Of a stretch of 64,000 bases of DNA, positions 27,753-35,720 are shown piece by piece. The stretch covers positions 310,001-374,000 of the forward strand of contig NZ_JAKVTV010000002.1 of assembly GCF_022489035.1 (NCBI RefSeq), read 5' to 3'. This DNA is from Christiangramia lutea (GTDB lineage Bacteria > Bacteroidota > Bacteroidia > Flavobacteriales > Flavobacteriaceae). Under the pieces are notes generated by a model. The model was not told the DNA's origin. It saw only the letters and a list, made by a program, of their open reading frames with translations, and made no database searches. Within the stretch, counting starts at the first letter, position 1. Every line of letters begins with the position of its first letter. Both the position numbers and the translations under genes were made by a program.

Positions 27753-28391
27753 ATGAAGATTCTAGTAAGCTTTTTAGTACTTGCATTTTTCAGTTCGGAA
27801 TATGAATTGAAACCAAATTGTGGCTCATTTACGGTGGAAAATGAAGTGAGAACCGAGAACGCAACCAATAAAACCGATGCTTTCAAATATTTAAAAGAAA
27901 CCAGAAAAAGCCTTGAAAAAAGCGTTAAGGGGTTGTCTGAAGAACAAATGACCTTTAAGCCTGAGGATGGAGGATGGTCAGTCGCTGAAATAGTAGAGCA
28001 TATAATTATAGTAGAAGGGGCACTTAAAGGAATGCTTGAAGGAAAAATAAAATCCGGTGAGAATCTCGATCAGAAAGCTGAAGTAAAAATGACCGATGAC
28101 CAGGTAGTAAGCCTTATTACCGATAGAAGTTCATCGATACAAACACAGGACCAGTTTCAACCAACAGGAAAATTTTCAGGATCTGAAGAAGCTATCAATG
28201 CTTTTGATACTCAGCGGGAAAGTATAGTATCCTGGTTGAAGGATTCTGATGCCGATATGAGAAATTATGTAAATGAATTTCCTTTCGGAAAGATAGATGC
28301 ATACCAGACGGTTCTTTTTATGGCTGGTCATACCGAAAGACATACGGCACAAATTAAAGAAATTAAATCAGCTCCAAATTTTCCTGGATAA
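27753..28391 (+). CDS. Exported DinB-superfamily protein
   Basis: The 212-residue protein has a short hydrophobic signal-like N-terminus (MKILVSFLVLAFFSS). A four-helix DinB domain follows (about 45-205): TRKSLEKSVKGLSEEQMTFKPEDGGWSVAEIVEHIIIVE and the C-terminal FMAGHTERHTAQIKEI. The conserved histidines, one in VEH and two in GHTERH, fit the metal site of the family. Most DinB-like proteins are cytosolic thiol transferases or damage-induced proteins, so an exported version is notable. A terminator follows at 28421-28454. Confidence 0.82.
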   Translation: MKILVSFLVLAFFSSEYELKPNCGSFTVENEVRTENATNKTDAFKYLKETRKSLEKSVKGLSEEQMTFKPEDGGWSVAEIVEHIIIVEGALKGMLEGKIKSGENLDQKAEVKMTDDQVVSLITDRSSSIQTQDQFQPTGKFSGSEEAINAFDTQRESIVSWLKDSDADMRNYVNEFPFGKIDAYQTVLFMAGHTERHTAQIKEIKSAPNFPG

Positions 28392-28420
28392 ATTAATTTT
28401 TATAAAACTATAAAATCTGA

Positions 28421-28454
28421 AAGGACCGGTATATAACCGGTTCTTGTTTTTTTT
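28421..28454 (+). terminator. Intrinsic terminator after the DinB-like gene
   Basis: A ten-base-pair stem centred on ACCGGT-ATATA-ACCGGT is followed by a run of eight T bases. It lies 30 bases past the stop at 28391. Confidence 0.8.
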
Positions 28455-28538
28455 GGTTACGGAAGATGGAAAACCATAAAATAGGTTGATCTTTATTTTA
28501 TAAGAATTATTGATTTCCAGAATTTAATTTTTTGGCTG

Positions 28539-28546
28539 TATTTTTG
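28539..28546 (+). promoter_or_regulatory. Putative -7 element TATTTTTG
   Basis: The octamer fits TAnnTTTG and is 27 bases before the ATG at 28573. An upstream TTG at 28510-28512 is 26 bases away, slightly longer than usual, so the -33 assignment is uncertain. Confidence 0.35.
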
Positions 28547-28572
28547 ATATATTAAGAACTCAAGCTCTTATT

Positions 28573-29193
28573 ATGAAAATCAAACTACTTTTCATTTCCT
28601 TTTTCTGCTTTGGTCTTGCAGCACAGGCACAGATAGAGATCCCTCGAACAACCAATACGGGGCCTATACTCAAGGCAGAAGAATCTAATTCTACAGGTTT
28701 TCCTATCCTAAAAAGAGAAGAGACCAATACTGATAGTAAGTATCTGAAGGATAAACCTAAACCTATAGATCTTCGGGAAAATCCAAATGGTCTAATGACT
28801 GAAGCAGATGTTATCAAGAAGAAATGGGAAAAAGACAAGGAGATAAGAGAAGAATATAGAAGTGATCAAAGCCTGGGAAACGTTGTAACTAAAGGAAGGT
28901 TCGTAGAGGTTTATTGTCGGGATCATCAATATATAGATGGAGATAAGGTGAAGATCTTTGTGAACGGTCAGCTTGTTGCTGCCAGTGTAACCCTTCACGC
29001 GGGATTTCAGCCAATTCTGGTCAATCTACAGGACGGTTTCAATAGCATTCAATTCGTAGCGCTCAACCAGGGCAGTTCGGGACCAAATACTGCAGAACTA
29101 AGAGTTCTTAGTGAAAAAGGAGAACAACTGGCAAAAAAGGAATGGAACCTTCTAACCGGAGCAACTGCTGAACTGATCGTTGTAAAAAATTAA
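28573..29193 (+). CDS. Secreted protein of unknown function
   Basis: The 206-residue product has a clear Sec signal peptide (MKIKLLFISFFCFGLAAQAQ). A low-complexity linker rich in Pro, Lys and Thr follows (about 21-70), then a C-terminal all-beta domain (about 95-206: RFVEVYCRDHQYIDGDKVKIFVNGQLVAASVTL, FNSIQFVALNQGSSGPNTAELRVL). This domain resembles an immunoglobulin-like sandwich. I do not recognise a named family; similar proteins occur widely in Flavobacteriaceae. It is monocistronic, with its own -7-like element and no close downstream gene. Confidence 0.75.
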   Translation: MKIKLLFISFFCFGLAAQAQIEIPRTTNTGPILKAEESNSTGFPILKREETNTDSKYLKDKPKPIDLRENPNGLMTEADVIKKKWEKDKEIREEYRSDQSLGNVVTKGRFVEVYCRDHQYIDGDKVKIFVNGQLVAASVTLHAGFQPILVNLQDGFNSIQFVALNQGSSGPNTAELRVLSEKGEQLAKKEWNLLTGATAELIVVKN

Positions 29194-29306
29194 TTTTACC
29201 TTCAGATCACAAGAATCATAGATAATAGAATGATCCTTTACTCAAAAAAGGTTCATTTTTTAATATCAACCTATTCATTCAGAATTGCTTATTTTATTCT
29301 TTAAAT

Positions 29307-29794
29307 TTACCCCTCAAGATCTTCAAGGATGGATATCTGTTTCAGCGTTTTTTGGATCTTATCCCTATGGTCTACCAGTAAATTCTTTACAGCCGGAGTA
29401 AGATGATTTTTATTTTTTCCAGTTTCTCTTCGTATTCTTTCCAGCTGGCTTTTTCTCCTCGAAGGCATTCTTCTAGAATATGCTTATCGCTCATCTTTGC
29501 CCATGAGCCTTTAACTTCTATTCAAAAGCGGTGAATACTGGCTAAAGTACTCCCACTAACTTTCTCTTTAGGATGCTCATTGAGCAAATGTATCTGTTTA
29601 TCCAGCTCTGTGGCGAAGTGATTTCTTTGTACAGCCTGCTTCTTCAAAAAACTCTTAAGATCAGGGTTTTCCGTATGCTGCAAAGCCTTCTTGTAACCTT
29701 TCTCAGCATCATAATTCTTTTCAAGAAGATCTGATAGAACGTGAAAAAGGTTTTTATGACTAGCTTCTCTTGCCGATTCTCTTGTTGTTTTCAT
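29307..29794 (-). pseudogene. Broken DUF2383 / PA2169-type four-helix-bundle protein
   Basis: The first part, from ATG 29794, reads MKTTRESAREASHKNLFHVL through GSTLASIHRF and then hits TGA at 29522-29524. In the same frame the expected sequence continues (IEVKGSWAKMSDKHILEECL, GEKASWKEYEEKLEK). After a one-base deficit in an A-run it resumes in another frame (HLTPAVKNLLVDHRDKI through ILEDLEG, TAA at 29307-29309). Together these fragments make one complete ferritin-like DUF2383 protein. The damage is therefore one nonsense change (Trp TGG to TGA is the simplest) and one single-base deletion. The family is linked to envelope stress in Bacteroidota and pseudomonads. No other gene occupies the stretch. 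Sequencing error remains possible for the homopolymer. Confidence 0.8.
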
Positions 29795-30006
29795 AACTAA
29801 GCTTTTTTTGATTTTAACTACATAAAGATACTTCAAATACATAATTTTAACCTATTGATTATCAGTAAAAAACAAGATAAAATGTAAAGTAGCTGCAAAA
29901 TAGATTCAGGAAATTATACTGAAAACCACCTATAGCCCAGATTATTTAAAATCTTTAACTTTTTTTCTTATACCAATTAATTATCAACCAACTAAATTCA
30001 AACAAA

Positions 30007-30480
30007 ATGGAAACTTCAAAGAGTATTTTGATCAACTCTCTCTTCTTTTCGTTAATTCTACTTGGTTTTGGTCATCAAACCTATTCCCAGGCTGGTATGA
30101 GCAATGAAAACTCTGTAGCTGTAAATATTATAGATGGAGATCTGGAGTGGGGGGACTGTCCAGAATTAATTCCCAATGGATGCAATGTGACCATCATTCA
30201 TGGAGATCCAAGTAAGCCAAATGCAGATGCTGTCTTTAAATTTCAACCTGGCACAGATATACCCGAACACTGGCATAATTCAGCTGAACGAATGATTCTT
30301 GTTCAGGGTGAGATGACGGTTTCTTATGAAGATGAAGCAACGAAGACCCTGAAAGCAGGTTATTACGCCTATGGACCATCAAAGAAGCCTCATACCGCAA
30401 AATGTACCGGTTCAGAACCATGTCTGTTGTTTGTTGGTTTTGAAAAACCTGTAGATGCATTTGCAGGAAAGCCTGAATAA
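30007..30480 (+). CDS. Exported cupin-domain protein
   Basis: The 157-residue protein has a signal peptide (about 1-28, ending TYSQ) and a single cupin barrel. The first cupin motif is PGTDIPEHWHNSAERMILVQGEMTV (His-x-His and Glu ligands). The second is the strand PSKKPHTAKCTGSEPCLLFVGF with its histidine. It is likely a metal-binding periplasmic protein of the ChrR-like or general cupin type. A universal stress protein gene follows after 52 bases. The ligand and reaction are unknown. Confidence 0.85.
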   Translation: METSKSILINSLFFSLILLGFGHQTYSQAGMSNENSVAVNIIDGDLEWGDCPELIPNGCNVTIIHGDPSKPNADAVFKFQPGTDIPEHWHNSAERMILVQGEMTVSYEDEATKTLKAGYYAYGPSKKPHTAKCTGSEPCLLFVGFEKPVDAFAGKPE

Positions 30481-30532
30481 AACCTAATCTTATTTTGATT
30501 AAATTAGAAGGATCAATCATCATTGTACATTC

Positions 30533-30997
30533 ATGAAAAAGGTTTTAATTGGAGTAGATTACAATCCCCGTTCAGAAAAAGTGATCAAAGAAGGTTATGC
30601 ACTCGCCAAGAAATTGGGAGCTGAAGTCTGTTTAATTCATGTTCTTGCAGATGTGAATTATTATGGAGTGAATTATCCCACTTTTATGGGTTATGAAGGA
30701 TATAATGAAATGCAGGTAGATTTGAATGTGATCTCTGAATTACGTGAGGTAGCAAAAAAGTTCCTTGAAAAGGCTGCAGAACATCTTGGCGATCCTGGAG
30801 TGAGTGCTCATCTTGCAGAAGGCCCTACATCTTCAGTTATTCTAGAATATGCCCGGAATTGGAATGCCGACATGTTGGTACTTGGGACTCACAGTCATTC
30901 TGTTCTAGAGAAAGTGTTAATGGGAACTACGGCCAGCCATATCCTGGAACGAACTAAAATTCCAGTTTATATGATCCCAATTAAGGATAAGAAATAA
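30533..30997 (+). CDS. Universal stress protein, UspA family
   Basis: The 154-residue protein starts KKVLIGVDYNPRSEKVIKEGYALAKKLGAEVCLIHVL. It has the ATP-binding G-x2-G-x9-G-T/S signature GTHSHSVLEKVLMGTTASH near residues 121-139 and ends TKIPVYMIP. It should be a cytosolic ATP-binding dimer induced by stress or starvation. It lies between a cupin gene and a dodecin gene. A full promoter for dodecin begins right at its end, so dodecin is probably separately transcribed. Confidence 0.92.
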   Translation: MKKVLIGVDYNPRSEKVIKEGYALAKKLGAEVCLIHVLADVNYYGVNYPTFMGYEGYNEMQVDLNVISELREVAKKFLEKAAEHLGDPGVSAHLAEGPTSSVILEYARNWNADMLVLGTHSHSVLEKVLMGTTASHILERTKIPVYMIPIKDKK

Positions 30998-30999
30998 TA

Positions 31000-31030
31000 T
31001 TGCTAAAAGATTACACCCATTATAATTTTG
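31000..31030 (+). promoter_or_regulatory. Bacteroidota-type promoter for the dodecin gene
   Basis: A TTG at 31000-31002 is followed after 20 bases by TAATTTTG at 31023-31030, matching the TTG-N(17-23)-TAnnTTTG consensus. The ATG of dodecin is at 31106, giving a leader of roughly 69 bases. This is the best-spaced promoter I found in the window. Confidence 0.5.
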
Positions 31031-31105
31031 TGTTAATCATTTGATATGCAGTTTCTTATTAGGTACTTTCAAAAGCAATAGATTAATCAATTTAAATTTT
31101 AAATT

Positions 31106-31309
31106 ATGGGAATTATAAAGGTTATTGAAGTTATAGCGACTTCTGAAAAAAGTTTTGATGATGCAACTAGAAATGCTGTAAAGGAAGCTGCAAAATCTAT
31201 TAAGAATATCAAATCTGTTTATGTTAAGGAAATGAAGGCCCATGTATCTGGGGATTCTATTACTTCTTACGCAGTGAACGCTAAAATATCTTTTGAGAAA
31301 AATGCTTGA
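31106..31309 (+). CDS. Dodecin
   Basis: The 67-residue protein reads VIEVIATSEKSFDDATRNAV, then a helix, then VYVKEMKAHVSGDSITSYAVNAKISF. This is the beta-alpha-beta-beta layout and length of dodecins, which assemble into 12-mers that store flavins or other cofactors. The bacterial flavin-binding tryptophan position is occupied by Tyr/Val (SVYVKEM), so ligand preference may differ. It has its own promoter and a strong terminator at 31331. Confidence 0.9.
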   Translation: MGIIKVIEVIATSEKSFDDATRNAVKEAAKSIKNIKSVYVKEMKAHVSGDSITSYAVNAKISFEKNA

Positions 31310-31330
31310 TCAGGAAATTTAAAGTGAATA

Positions 31331-31360
31331 AAAAAGCCAGGATTTACCTGGCTTTTTTAT
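31331..31360 (+). terminator. Intrinsic terminator after dodecin
   Basis: AAAAAGCCAGG and CCTGGCTTTTT form an eleven-base-pair stem around ATTTA, followed by further T-rich sequence. Confidence 0.85.
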
Positions 31361-31412
31361 TTTTTAACTATAAGTCGTAATTACCGATGGTTAGCGAGAC
31401 TTTAAAAAGTTT

Positions 31413-31449
31413 CCAGAATCTGGATAGATTTATCTTATTCAGATTCTGG
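31413..31449. repeat. Long inverted repeat upstream of a cold-shock gene
   Basis: CCAGAATCTG at 31413-31422 is exactly complementary to CAGATTCTGG at 31440-31449, and the pairing extends inward by four or five weaker pairs. It sits in the 356-base gap between the dodecin terminator and the ATG at 31667, about 220 bases before that start. It could be part of a structured cold-shock leader RNA or an operator. No strong T-run follows. Nothing else is recognised in this gap. Confidence 0.5.
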
Positions 31450-31666
31450 TTTAAAACTGAATTATTTTCTCAATGGTCACATTATGTTTTTAATATCGGT
31501 TTCCTATGACTATCTTTACAAAAATTTTGATGCAGGTCTAAATAGACCATGGCTCTCTCTGAATTAAACCTTCAAAAGATAATCTTACACATTAAATTTT
31601 TCTGGTATTCGTTTAGTTGGTTCAAAGCATTGAAATTGGAAACGAATAGTAATTAAAATTTAGTGA

Positions 31667-32125
31667 ATGGCAAGATCCGGACAAACCCAAAACAAAAGAG
31701 AAAAAGAGAAAAAGAAACTCAAAAAGCGTAAGGAAAAAGAAGCTAAACGCCTTGAGAGAAAAGAGAATTCGAACAAAGGAGGATCTTTTGAAGATATGAT
31801 CGCCTATGTTGATGCTGATGGAAATCTTACAGATACCCCACCAGATCCATCGCAAAAAGTAGAAGTAGAAGCCGAAGACATAGAGATCGCTATACCCAAA
31901 AAAGAGGATAGGGAGGAGGAAGAAGTGGTTACAGATACCGAAGGTAAAGTTTCATTCTTCGATCATTCTAAAGGTTTTGGTTTCATTATTGGGAGTACAA
32001 CCGGAGAAAAATATTTTGTTCATGTAAGTGGTCTTATTGATGAGATCGATGAAAATGACAAAGTAAGTTTTGAATTAGAGCAAGGCATGAAAGGCCTTAA
32101 TGCGGTTAGAGTAAAAAAGATATAA
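31667..32125 (+). CDS. Cold-shock-domain protein with long charged N-terminal extension
   Basis: The 152-residue protein has a very basic N-terminus (about 1-40, rich in KREKEKKKLKKRKEKE), an acidic middle (about 65-90), and a C-terminal cold-shock domain (about 88-152). The domain carries RNP1-like KGFGFI and RNP2-like YFVHVS motifs. Cold-shock domains bind single-stranded RNA. The added charged region probably contacts RNA or the ribosome. It leads a cluster with a fatty-acid desaturase and two more cold-shock genes, which suggests low-temperature response. A long 5' gap with an inverted repeat precedes it. Confidence 0.88.
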   Translation: MARSGQTQNKREKEKKKLKKRKEKEAKRLERKENSNKGGSFEDMIAYVDADGNLTDTPPDPSQKVEVEAEDIEIAIPKKEDREEEEVVTDTEGKVSFFDHSKGFGFIIGSTTGEKYFVHVSGLIDEIDENDKVSFELEQGMKGLNAVRVKKI

Positions 32126-32234
32126 TCTTTCTTAGGCTTTGATTTTTAGACCTATAATAGTATTTAAATGATCCTGAAAGGTAAATAATTGAAAATTAAT
32201 AGATTATTGTAGTGTATACGGAATATTTTAAATG

Positions 32235-32242
32235 TACATTTG
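32235..32242 (+). promoter_or_regulatory. Putative -7 element TACATTTG before the desaturase
   Basis: The octamer fits TAnnTTTG and lies 97 bases before the proposed ATA start at 32332. The nearest upstream TTG (32207-32209) is 25 bases away, longer than usual. Confidence 0.35.
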
Positions 32243-32331
32243 CAAAGTTCAAATAGTTTAGTTCTTCACTTAAGTTATTCCATTCAGGATATTTAGAGTT
32301 TTGTTCACTTCAGTATTTAGACAGTAAAAAA

Positions 32332-33444
32332 ATAAAAAGTACCAGTATCAATAATCCAAAATTTGCCCAGAAAAGGGCCTCTGATTTTTCCAAGACTTTA
32401 AGAAGTCGTGTAAATTCATATTTCAAGACCAATAATATCAGTAAACATGCCAATGGAAGTATGATCGTTAAGACCGTACTCATGTTACTGGTTTTTATTA
32501 CTCCTTTGGTTATCGTTAATACAGGAATAATTTCCAGTGTTTGGCTAACCTTTGCCCTTTATATATTAAGTGGATTTGGAATGGCAGGAATAGGGATGGG
32601 AATTATGCATGATGCTATACATAATTCATATTCCAAAAATCAAAAGGTTAATAAATACCTGGGCTACACTTTAAACCTTATTGGCGCTAATGCCAGTATC
32701 TGGAGGATACAACATAATGTTCTTCATCATACATTTACCAATATAGAAGAGGCTGATGATGATATTAACCCTCCCTTTTTTCTAAGGTTCACTCCTCACA
32801 CAAAGTGGTATTCCATCCATAAGTTTCAGCATATTTACTCTTGGTTCTTTTATGGCCTATCAACTGTATCCTGGGTTACCGCCAAAGATTTTGTGAGGAT
32901 GGTAAAATTCAAAAAAATGGGTTTCTTTAAAGGAGGAACTGCTTTTAATAAAGAATTATCGAAAGTCATTCTCTGGAAAGTAATCTCGTTCGGTTTTGTA
33001 CTTGTGCTCCCTATGATCATGTCTCCGGTAGCCTGGTGGATCATTTTACTGGCTTTTATAAGTATGCATTTTGTGACCGGCCTTATGATCACTACGATCT
33101 TTCAGCTTGCACATATAGTGCCTACAACTGAATATCCATTACCTAATGAAGAAGGAATAGTAGAGGGAGATTGGGCAAGCCACCAGTTATTTACAACCAG
33201 TAACTTTTCACCTAAAAGCAGGTTGTTTTCCTGGCTCATAGGCGGATTGAACTATCAAATTGAACACCATTTATTACCGAATATATGTCATGTTCATTAT
33301 CGAAAGATTTCACATATAGTTGCGGAAACCGCTAAAGAATACGGTTTACCCTACCATAACAAACACAGTTTTTTCTCAGCCGTAGGCCAGCATTTTAAAA
33401 TGCTACGTCACCTAGGAACTAGAGATAAACTTAGTGTTGGATAA
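32332..33444 (+). CDS. Membrane fatty-acid desaturase with a non-standard start codon
   Basis: The protein has the three histidine boxes of membrane desaturases: HDAIHN, HNVLHHTFTN and QIEHHLLP. It has four hydrophobic helices and the usual family C-terminus. The first ATG at 32461 would give 327 residues, but in-frame sequence upstream is clearly coding and desaturase-like (KSTSINNPKFAQKRASDF, LRSRVNSYFKTNNISKHANG). The normal start position falls on ATA at 32332, behind an A-rich leader, where other members have ATG. Either ATA is used, or a point change forces translation from 32461 and loses 43 residues. The enzyme introduces double bonds into acyl chains; its place among cold-shock genes fits membrane adaptation to cold. 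Confidence 0.8.
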   Translation: MKSTSINNPKFAQKRASDFSKTLRSRVNSYFKTNNISKHANGSMIVKTVLMLLVFITPLVIVNTGIISSVWLTFALYILSGFGMAGIGMGIMHDAIHNSYSKNQKVNKYLGYTLNLIGANASIWRIQHNVLHHTFTNIEEADDDINPPFFLRFTPHTKWYSIHKFQHIYSWFFYGLSTVSWVTAKDFVRMVKFKKMGFFKGGTAFNKELSKVILWKVISFGFVLVLPMIMSPVAWWIILLAFISMHFVTGLMITTIFQLAHIVPTTEYPLPNEEGIVEGDWASHQLFTTSNFSPKSRLFSWLIGGLNYQIEHHLLPNICHVHYRKISHIVAETAKEYGLPYHNKHSFFSAVGQHFKMLRHLGTRDKLSVG

Positions 33445-33510
33445 TAAAGATTGGATGCCGTACGATCTATAAACAAAGACGGTACATATAAATTAATAAC
33501 AAGTATAGTA

Positions 33511-33705
33511 ATGCAAGAAGGTAAAGTAAAGTTTTTCAATAATACCAAAGGATTTGGTTTTATAAAAGCTGACGATTCAAATGAGGACATCTTTGTACAC
33601 TCAACCGGACTTATTGACGAAATTCGTGAAGATGACAGAGTTCAGTTCGAGGTTGAGCAAGGTAAAAAGGGTCTAAATGCGGTAAACGTAGAGGTGATCG
33701 ACTAA
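33511..33705 (+). CDS. Cold-shock protein, CspA family (first tandem copy)
   Basis: The 64-residue protein MQEGKVKFFNNTKGFGFIKA has RNP1 KGFGFI and RNP2 DIFVHST, with the normal length of single-domain CspA proteins. The ATG at 33511 is chosen because longer frames upstream add unrelated sequence. It is closely related to the copy 93 bases downstream, differing at a minority of positions. It should bind single-stranded RNA and act as an RNA chaperone in the cold. Confidence 0.95.
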   Translation: MQEGKVKFFNNTKGFGFIKADDSNEDIFVHSTGLIDEIREDDRVQFEVEQGKKGLNAVNVEVID

Positions 33706-33797
33706 TTAATTTAGTTCACCATTAGATTTTAAATTAAAATGATCGTTGCCGGCCGATCTCAAACAACGGCAATTTTGTAACAATTAATAATAAAGTA

Positions 33798-33992
33798 ATG
33801 CAAGTAGGTAAAGTTAAATTTTTCAATAATACCAAAGGATTTGGTTTTATTCAAACCGAAGATTCTAACGAAGACATTTTTGTTCACTCAAGTGGACTTA
33901 TCGATGAAATTCGTGAGGACGATAAAGTTCAGTTTGAAACTGAGCAAGGTAGAAAGGGGCTAAACGCTATTAACGTTGAAGTAATCGACTAA
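33798..33992 (+). CDS. Cold-shock protein, CspA family (second tandem copy)
   Basis: The 64-residue protein MQVGKVKFFNNTKGFGFIQT has the same RNP motifs and ending (GLNAINVEVID) as the copy just upstream, so the two arose by tandem duplication. A strong terminator follows directly, which may end a transcript covering both genes. The 92-base spacer carries a GC-rich patch (GTTGCCGGCCGATC) that may be part of a leader. Confidence 0.95.
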   Translation: MQVGKVKFFNNTKGFGFIQTEDSNEDIFVHSSGLIDEIREDDKVQFETEQGRKGLNAINVEVID

Positions 33993-34014
33993 TTAGCTTT
34001 TTCCTTTAAAAAGC

Positions 34015-34044
34015 AAAAGCCATCTGATTCAGATGGCTTTTTTT
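34015..34044 (+). terminator. Intrinsic terminator after the tandem cold-shock genes
   Basis: AAAAGCCATCTG pairs with CAGATGGCTTTT around a three-base loop and is followed by seven or more T bases. Confidence 0.88.
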
Positions 34045-34137
34045 ATACTCAAAGATCAATAAGAGTGGTCTCATTTTAAGTCACTGTTATTATTTACAAA
34101 TTTTAACCGTCAACAAATCTATTTTAAAGTGTCCTTC

Positions 34138-34365
34138 GTGAAAAACTCCTTAAGCTTCTTTTGCATATTTCTTTTCTCGGTTTTTCCATGCCTTCAGGGA
34201 TTCTGTCAATCAAATATTAATTAATCAGAATTAGATAATCATGACAAACCAAATATTATATGGATAGTAGCTGAAGACCAGAGTGCCTATATTCCCACTT
34301 ACGGAGATTCTACCATAACAACAAAAATGTTTAGAACTACATCCTCAAAATTTAATTATCAGTAA
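34138..34365 (+). pseudogene. Remnant of an exported sulfatase (N-terminus only)
   Basis: One frame from GTG 34138 gives a signal-peptide-like segment (KNSLSFFCIFLFSVFPCLQG) interrupted by TAA at 34222. The same frame then reads DNHDKPNIIWIVAEDQSAY followed by IPTYGDSTITT. This is the opening of sulfatases, including the first metal-site Asp region (the usual KPNILWIxxEDxxP pattern). It stops at 34363 without the Cys/Ser-x-P/A-x-R active-site motif or the rest of the enzyme. The following 140 bases to 34505 show no coding signal. This is a decayed gene fragment, probably left by a deletion. Its presence suggests the lineage once degraded sulfated polysaccharide here. Confidence 0.75.
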
Positions 34366-34505
34366 TTCCAGGTGAGACCATAGAACAAATAACTTTTATT
34401 GGTATTTCTATTATATTTCCCCCTTTGATGGTCTTTTAGATTTCTTTAATAGATAATGAGAAAACATTTCCGATATTGAGGTTTGATCAACCAAACCTAA
34501 AAAAA

Positions 34506-35558
34506 ATGTTCAAGAATAAGAACCTGATACTATATCTGGCAGCATCAATTCTGGCTTTATACTTTTTATTTCTTGGCCTTAGTAAGGCAAAAGGATTTTT
34601 CGCTCCACTCGTAACTGCTACCATCCTTAGTCTGGTTGTTTTACCTCTTTCCAATAAAATGGAAAAGTTTATGAAAAGGAACTGGGCCTCCCTTATAAAT
34701 AGTCTTTTACTTTTTGGAATATCTATAGGTTTGATCGCTCTGGTATCTTTTCAAATAAGAAGTTTCGTAGAAGACTGGCCTCAGATTAGTGAGACCATGA
34801 AACCAAAAATTGAACAGGTTAAAGACTTTGCTTTAAGACACACTCCATTAGATAAGGAAGATATAAAGGAGGCAAAAAATGACTCTTCAGAATCTGGTTC
34901 TAAAACAGGTAAGAAAATCGCCAGCTTTATGAGCGGTTTATCGAGTTTTATGGCGAATTACCTGCTAACTTTTGTGTACGTTTTCTTTCTCCTGAACTAT
35001 CGCCATATTTTTCGTGACTTTTTAATGAATGTTTTTCCAGATAGAAAAAGAGATACGATCAAAACCATTATCTCAAAATCGGTTAAAGTGGCTCCCCAAT
35101 ACCTGCTTGGGAAATTAACCTTGATGGGATTGCTGGCAATACTTTATTCCGTTGGCTTAGGAATTTCCGGAGTTAATAATTTTATACTGGTAAGTGTTAT
35201 TGCAGCGGTTTTAACTCTAATCCCCTATGTGGGAAATATAATTGGTTTCACCATGGCCGTAGCCTTTGGGTTTCTAACCTCCGGAGAAACTACGGTTCTT
35301 GTGGGAATTGGATTAACCTTTATGATCACTCAGTTTGTGGAAAGTTATGTACTTCAACCTTATGTGGTTGGTGAAAGAGTAGATGTTCATCCTTTTTTTG
35401 TTATTGTCTCGGTCATTATAGGTAATATGGTTTGGGGAATTATTGGGATGATTCTGGCCATTCCTATTATGGGAATTATTACGGTAGTACTGTTGAACAT
35501 AAAAAAGCTGGAGCCTTTAGGAATTTTGTTCAGCAAAAAGCAGTTTTCAGATAATTAA
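34506..35558 (+). CDS. AI-2E family transporter (PerM-like permease)
   Basis: The 350-residue protein has about seven to eight membrane helices with the family layout: two N-terminal helices, a soluble segment (about 90-140), and a C-terminal bundle. The bundle contains ILVSVIAAVLTLIPYVGNIIGF and the conserved VESYVLQPYVVGERVDVHP motif. The ATG at 34506 follows an A-rich stretch and is preferred over a TTG ten codons upstream. Family members export or import varied small molecules, and the AI-2 name is historical. It stands between a sulfatase fragment and an EF-G-like pseudogene. Confidence 0.92.
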   Translation: MFKNKNLILYLAASILALYFLFLGLSKAKGFFAPLVTATILSLVVLPLSNKMEKFMKRNWASLINSLLLFGISIGLIALVSFQIRSFVEDWPQISETMKPKIEQVKDFALRHTPLDKEDIKEAKNDSSESGSKTGKKIASFMSGLSSFMANYLLTFVYVFFLLNYRHIFRDFLMNVFPDRKRDTIKTIISKSVKVAPQYLLGKLTLMGLLAILYSVGLGISGVNNFILVSVIAAVLTLIPYVGNIIGFTMAVAFGFLTSGETTVLVGIGLTFMITQFVESYVLQPYVVGERVDVHPFFVIVSVIIGNMVWGIIGMILAIPIMGIITVVLLNIKKLEPLGILFSKKQFSDN

Positions 35559-35720
35559 AAGCGGAGCTTGCATTAAATTGAAATGACTATTTGATTCAGC
35601 TGAAAAAATACAAGATTTATTTTTTATAATTCTTATCTTTAAAAGGCAGGTCCTGCACATTCTCTGTCCCTTTATCTATTTGCTTTCCTGCTTGTCGCGA
35701 AACCTTCAAAATAACAAGCG

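Noticed and set aside
35648-35660. Short palindrome GCAGGTCCTGC before the EF-G-like gene
   Set aside because: It is too short and isolated to support an operator or terminator call.
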